This document shows positions 63,753 through 64,000 of a stretch of DNA of 64,000 nt, in pieces (positions within the stretch are counted from its first letter, which is position 1; the number at the start of each line of letters is the position of its first letter). Under the pieces are notes generated by a model that was not told the DNA's origin, made no database searches, and saw nothing but the letters and a program-made list of their open reading frames with translations. Origin of the DNA: JAAGZL01 sp050288625. GTDB lineage: Bacteria > Pseudomonadota > Gammaproteobacteria > Chromatiales > Chromatiaceae. A program made the translations under genes and the position numbers. Location of the stretch: positions 155,692 through 219,691 of the forward strand of contig JBNKEE010000010.1 in assembly GCA_050288625.1 (NCBI GenBank). The letters run 5' to 3'.

Positions 63753-64000
63753 ATGCTGACATATGACATCCTGATCATAGGATCTGGCGGTGCCGGTCTC
63801 TACGCAGCTCTAGAATCCCGCATGGAAGAGAACCTGCAGGTGGGCGTGCTTACCAAGGTATATCCAACCCGGTCCCATACCGGCGCGGCCCAGGGCGGAG
63901 TAAATGCCGCGCTGGCCAATCTGGACACAACCGACACCACACGCGATCACTGGTTCGACACTATTAAGGGTTCTGACTACCTGGCCGACCAGGACGCAGC
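63753..64000 (+). CDS. sdhA: Succinate dehydrogenase/fumarate reductase flavoprotein subunit, 3' end outside window
   Basis: Only the first 82 residues are seen. They show the dinucleotide-binding start YDILIIGSGGAGLYAALES and the flavin attachment region KVYPTRSHTGAAQGGVNAAL, including the His of the SHT motif that binds FAD covalently. The DHWFDTIKGSDYLADQDA segment is also characteristic. A strong GGAGG lies eight bases before the ATG at 63753. Upstream is 300 bases of non-coding DNA, so no sdhC/sdhD precede it as they do in E. coli; the anchor genes may follow sdhA. Respiratory direction (succinate oxidation or fumarate reduction) cannot be settled from this part. Confidence 0.93.
   Translation, partial: MLTYDILIIGSGGAGLYAALESRMEENLQVGVLTKVYPTRSHTGAAQGGVNAALANLDTTDTTRDHWFDTIKGSDYLADQDA

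Overview
The window looks like chromosomal DNA of a free-living-type gammaproteobacterium. This is inferred from gene order as much as from single genes: petABC next to sspA-sspB, Nif3/degS facing hisC-hisD-hisG-murA, and priA-argS-SPOR are arrangements familiar from Pseudomonas and purple or colourless sulfur gammaproteobacteria. I cannot name the species. No rRNA, tRNA, CRISPR array, prophage or insertion sequence was recognised.

Layout. 0-2.1 kb: tail of a TgpA-like membrane protein, a GAF protein and two small unknown proteins. 2.1-9.6 kb: a giant FAD/Fe-S oxidoreductase, a hydroxypyruvate-reductase-like dehydrogenase, a PilZ protein, polyphosphate kinase 2 and a methyltransferase. 9.7-12.7 kb: feoABC ferrous iron uptake behind a probable Fur box. 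12.9-14.9 kb: two adjacent secreted proteins with VPLPA-type C-terminal sorting signals, one of them a matrixin metalloprotease, plus a third small secreted protein. 14.9-19.8 kb (minus strand): DUF2835, SPOR protein, argS, priA. 19.84-20.35 kb: a gene-free, AT-rich stretch with three perfect and several imperfect DnaA boxes, from which genes diverge; it is a candidate replication origin or DnaA-controlled site. 20.35-27.9 kb (mostly plus): HNH nuclease overlapping a fructosamine-kinase-like gene, a DUF3530 hydrolase, rpe, a voltage-gated-type K+ channel, and trpE-trpG-trpD preceded by a short leader ORF ending Trp-Arg-Trp-stop. 27.9-33.0 kb (minus): a DctB/DctD-like two-component system, a bacteriohemerythrin behind an FNR-like box, and greB. 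This block separates trpD from trpC at 33.07 kb.

33.9-41.2 kb: AcuI/YhdH oxidoreductase, short-chain dehydrogenase, an ABC-class ATPase, sspB, sspA and the cytochrome bc1 operon petABC. 41.4-48.7 kb: Nif3 family protein, DegS/AlgW-type protease, hisC, hisD, short-form hisG, murA and mlaC. 48.8-58.3 kb: AmpG permease, stand-alone malonyltransferase, endonuclease I, ArsC, an alkaline-phosphatase-fold hydrolase, FKBP isomerase, SpoU methyltransferase, sirtuin, porin and CBS protein. 58.5-64 kb: EamA transporter, metH and the start of an SdhA flavoprotein. DNA from about 41.4 kb onward reads visibly more GC-rich than most of the first 41 kb.

Taken together the region is mainly housekeeping: respiration (bc1, SdhA), amino-acid synthesis (trp, his, metH), envelope maintenance (murA, mlaC, ampG, degS) and iron uptake. 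The parts that most deserve attention are the regulatory and structural signals: the trp leader, the DnaA-box cluster, the VPLPA-CTERM cluster, and several precise inverted repeats. All positions, starts and motifs come from reading the sequence by eye and conceptual translation; no database search was possible.
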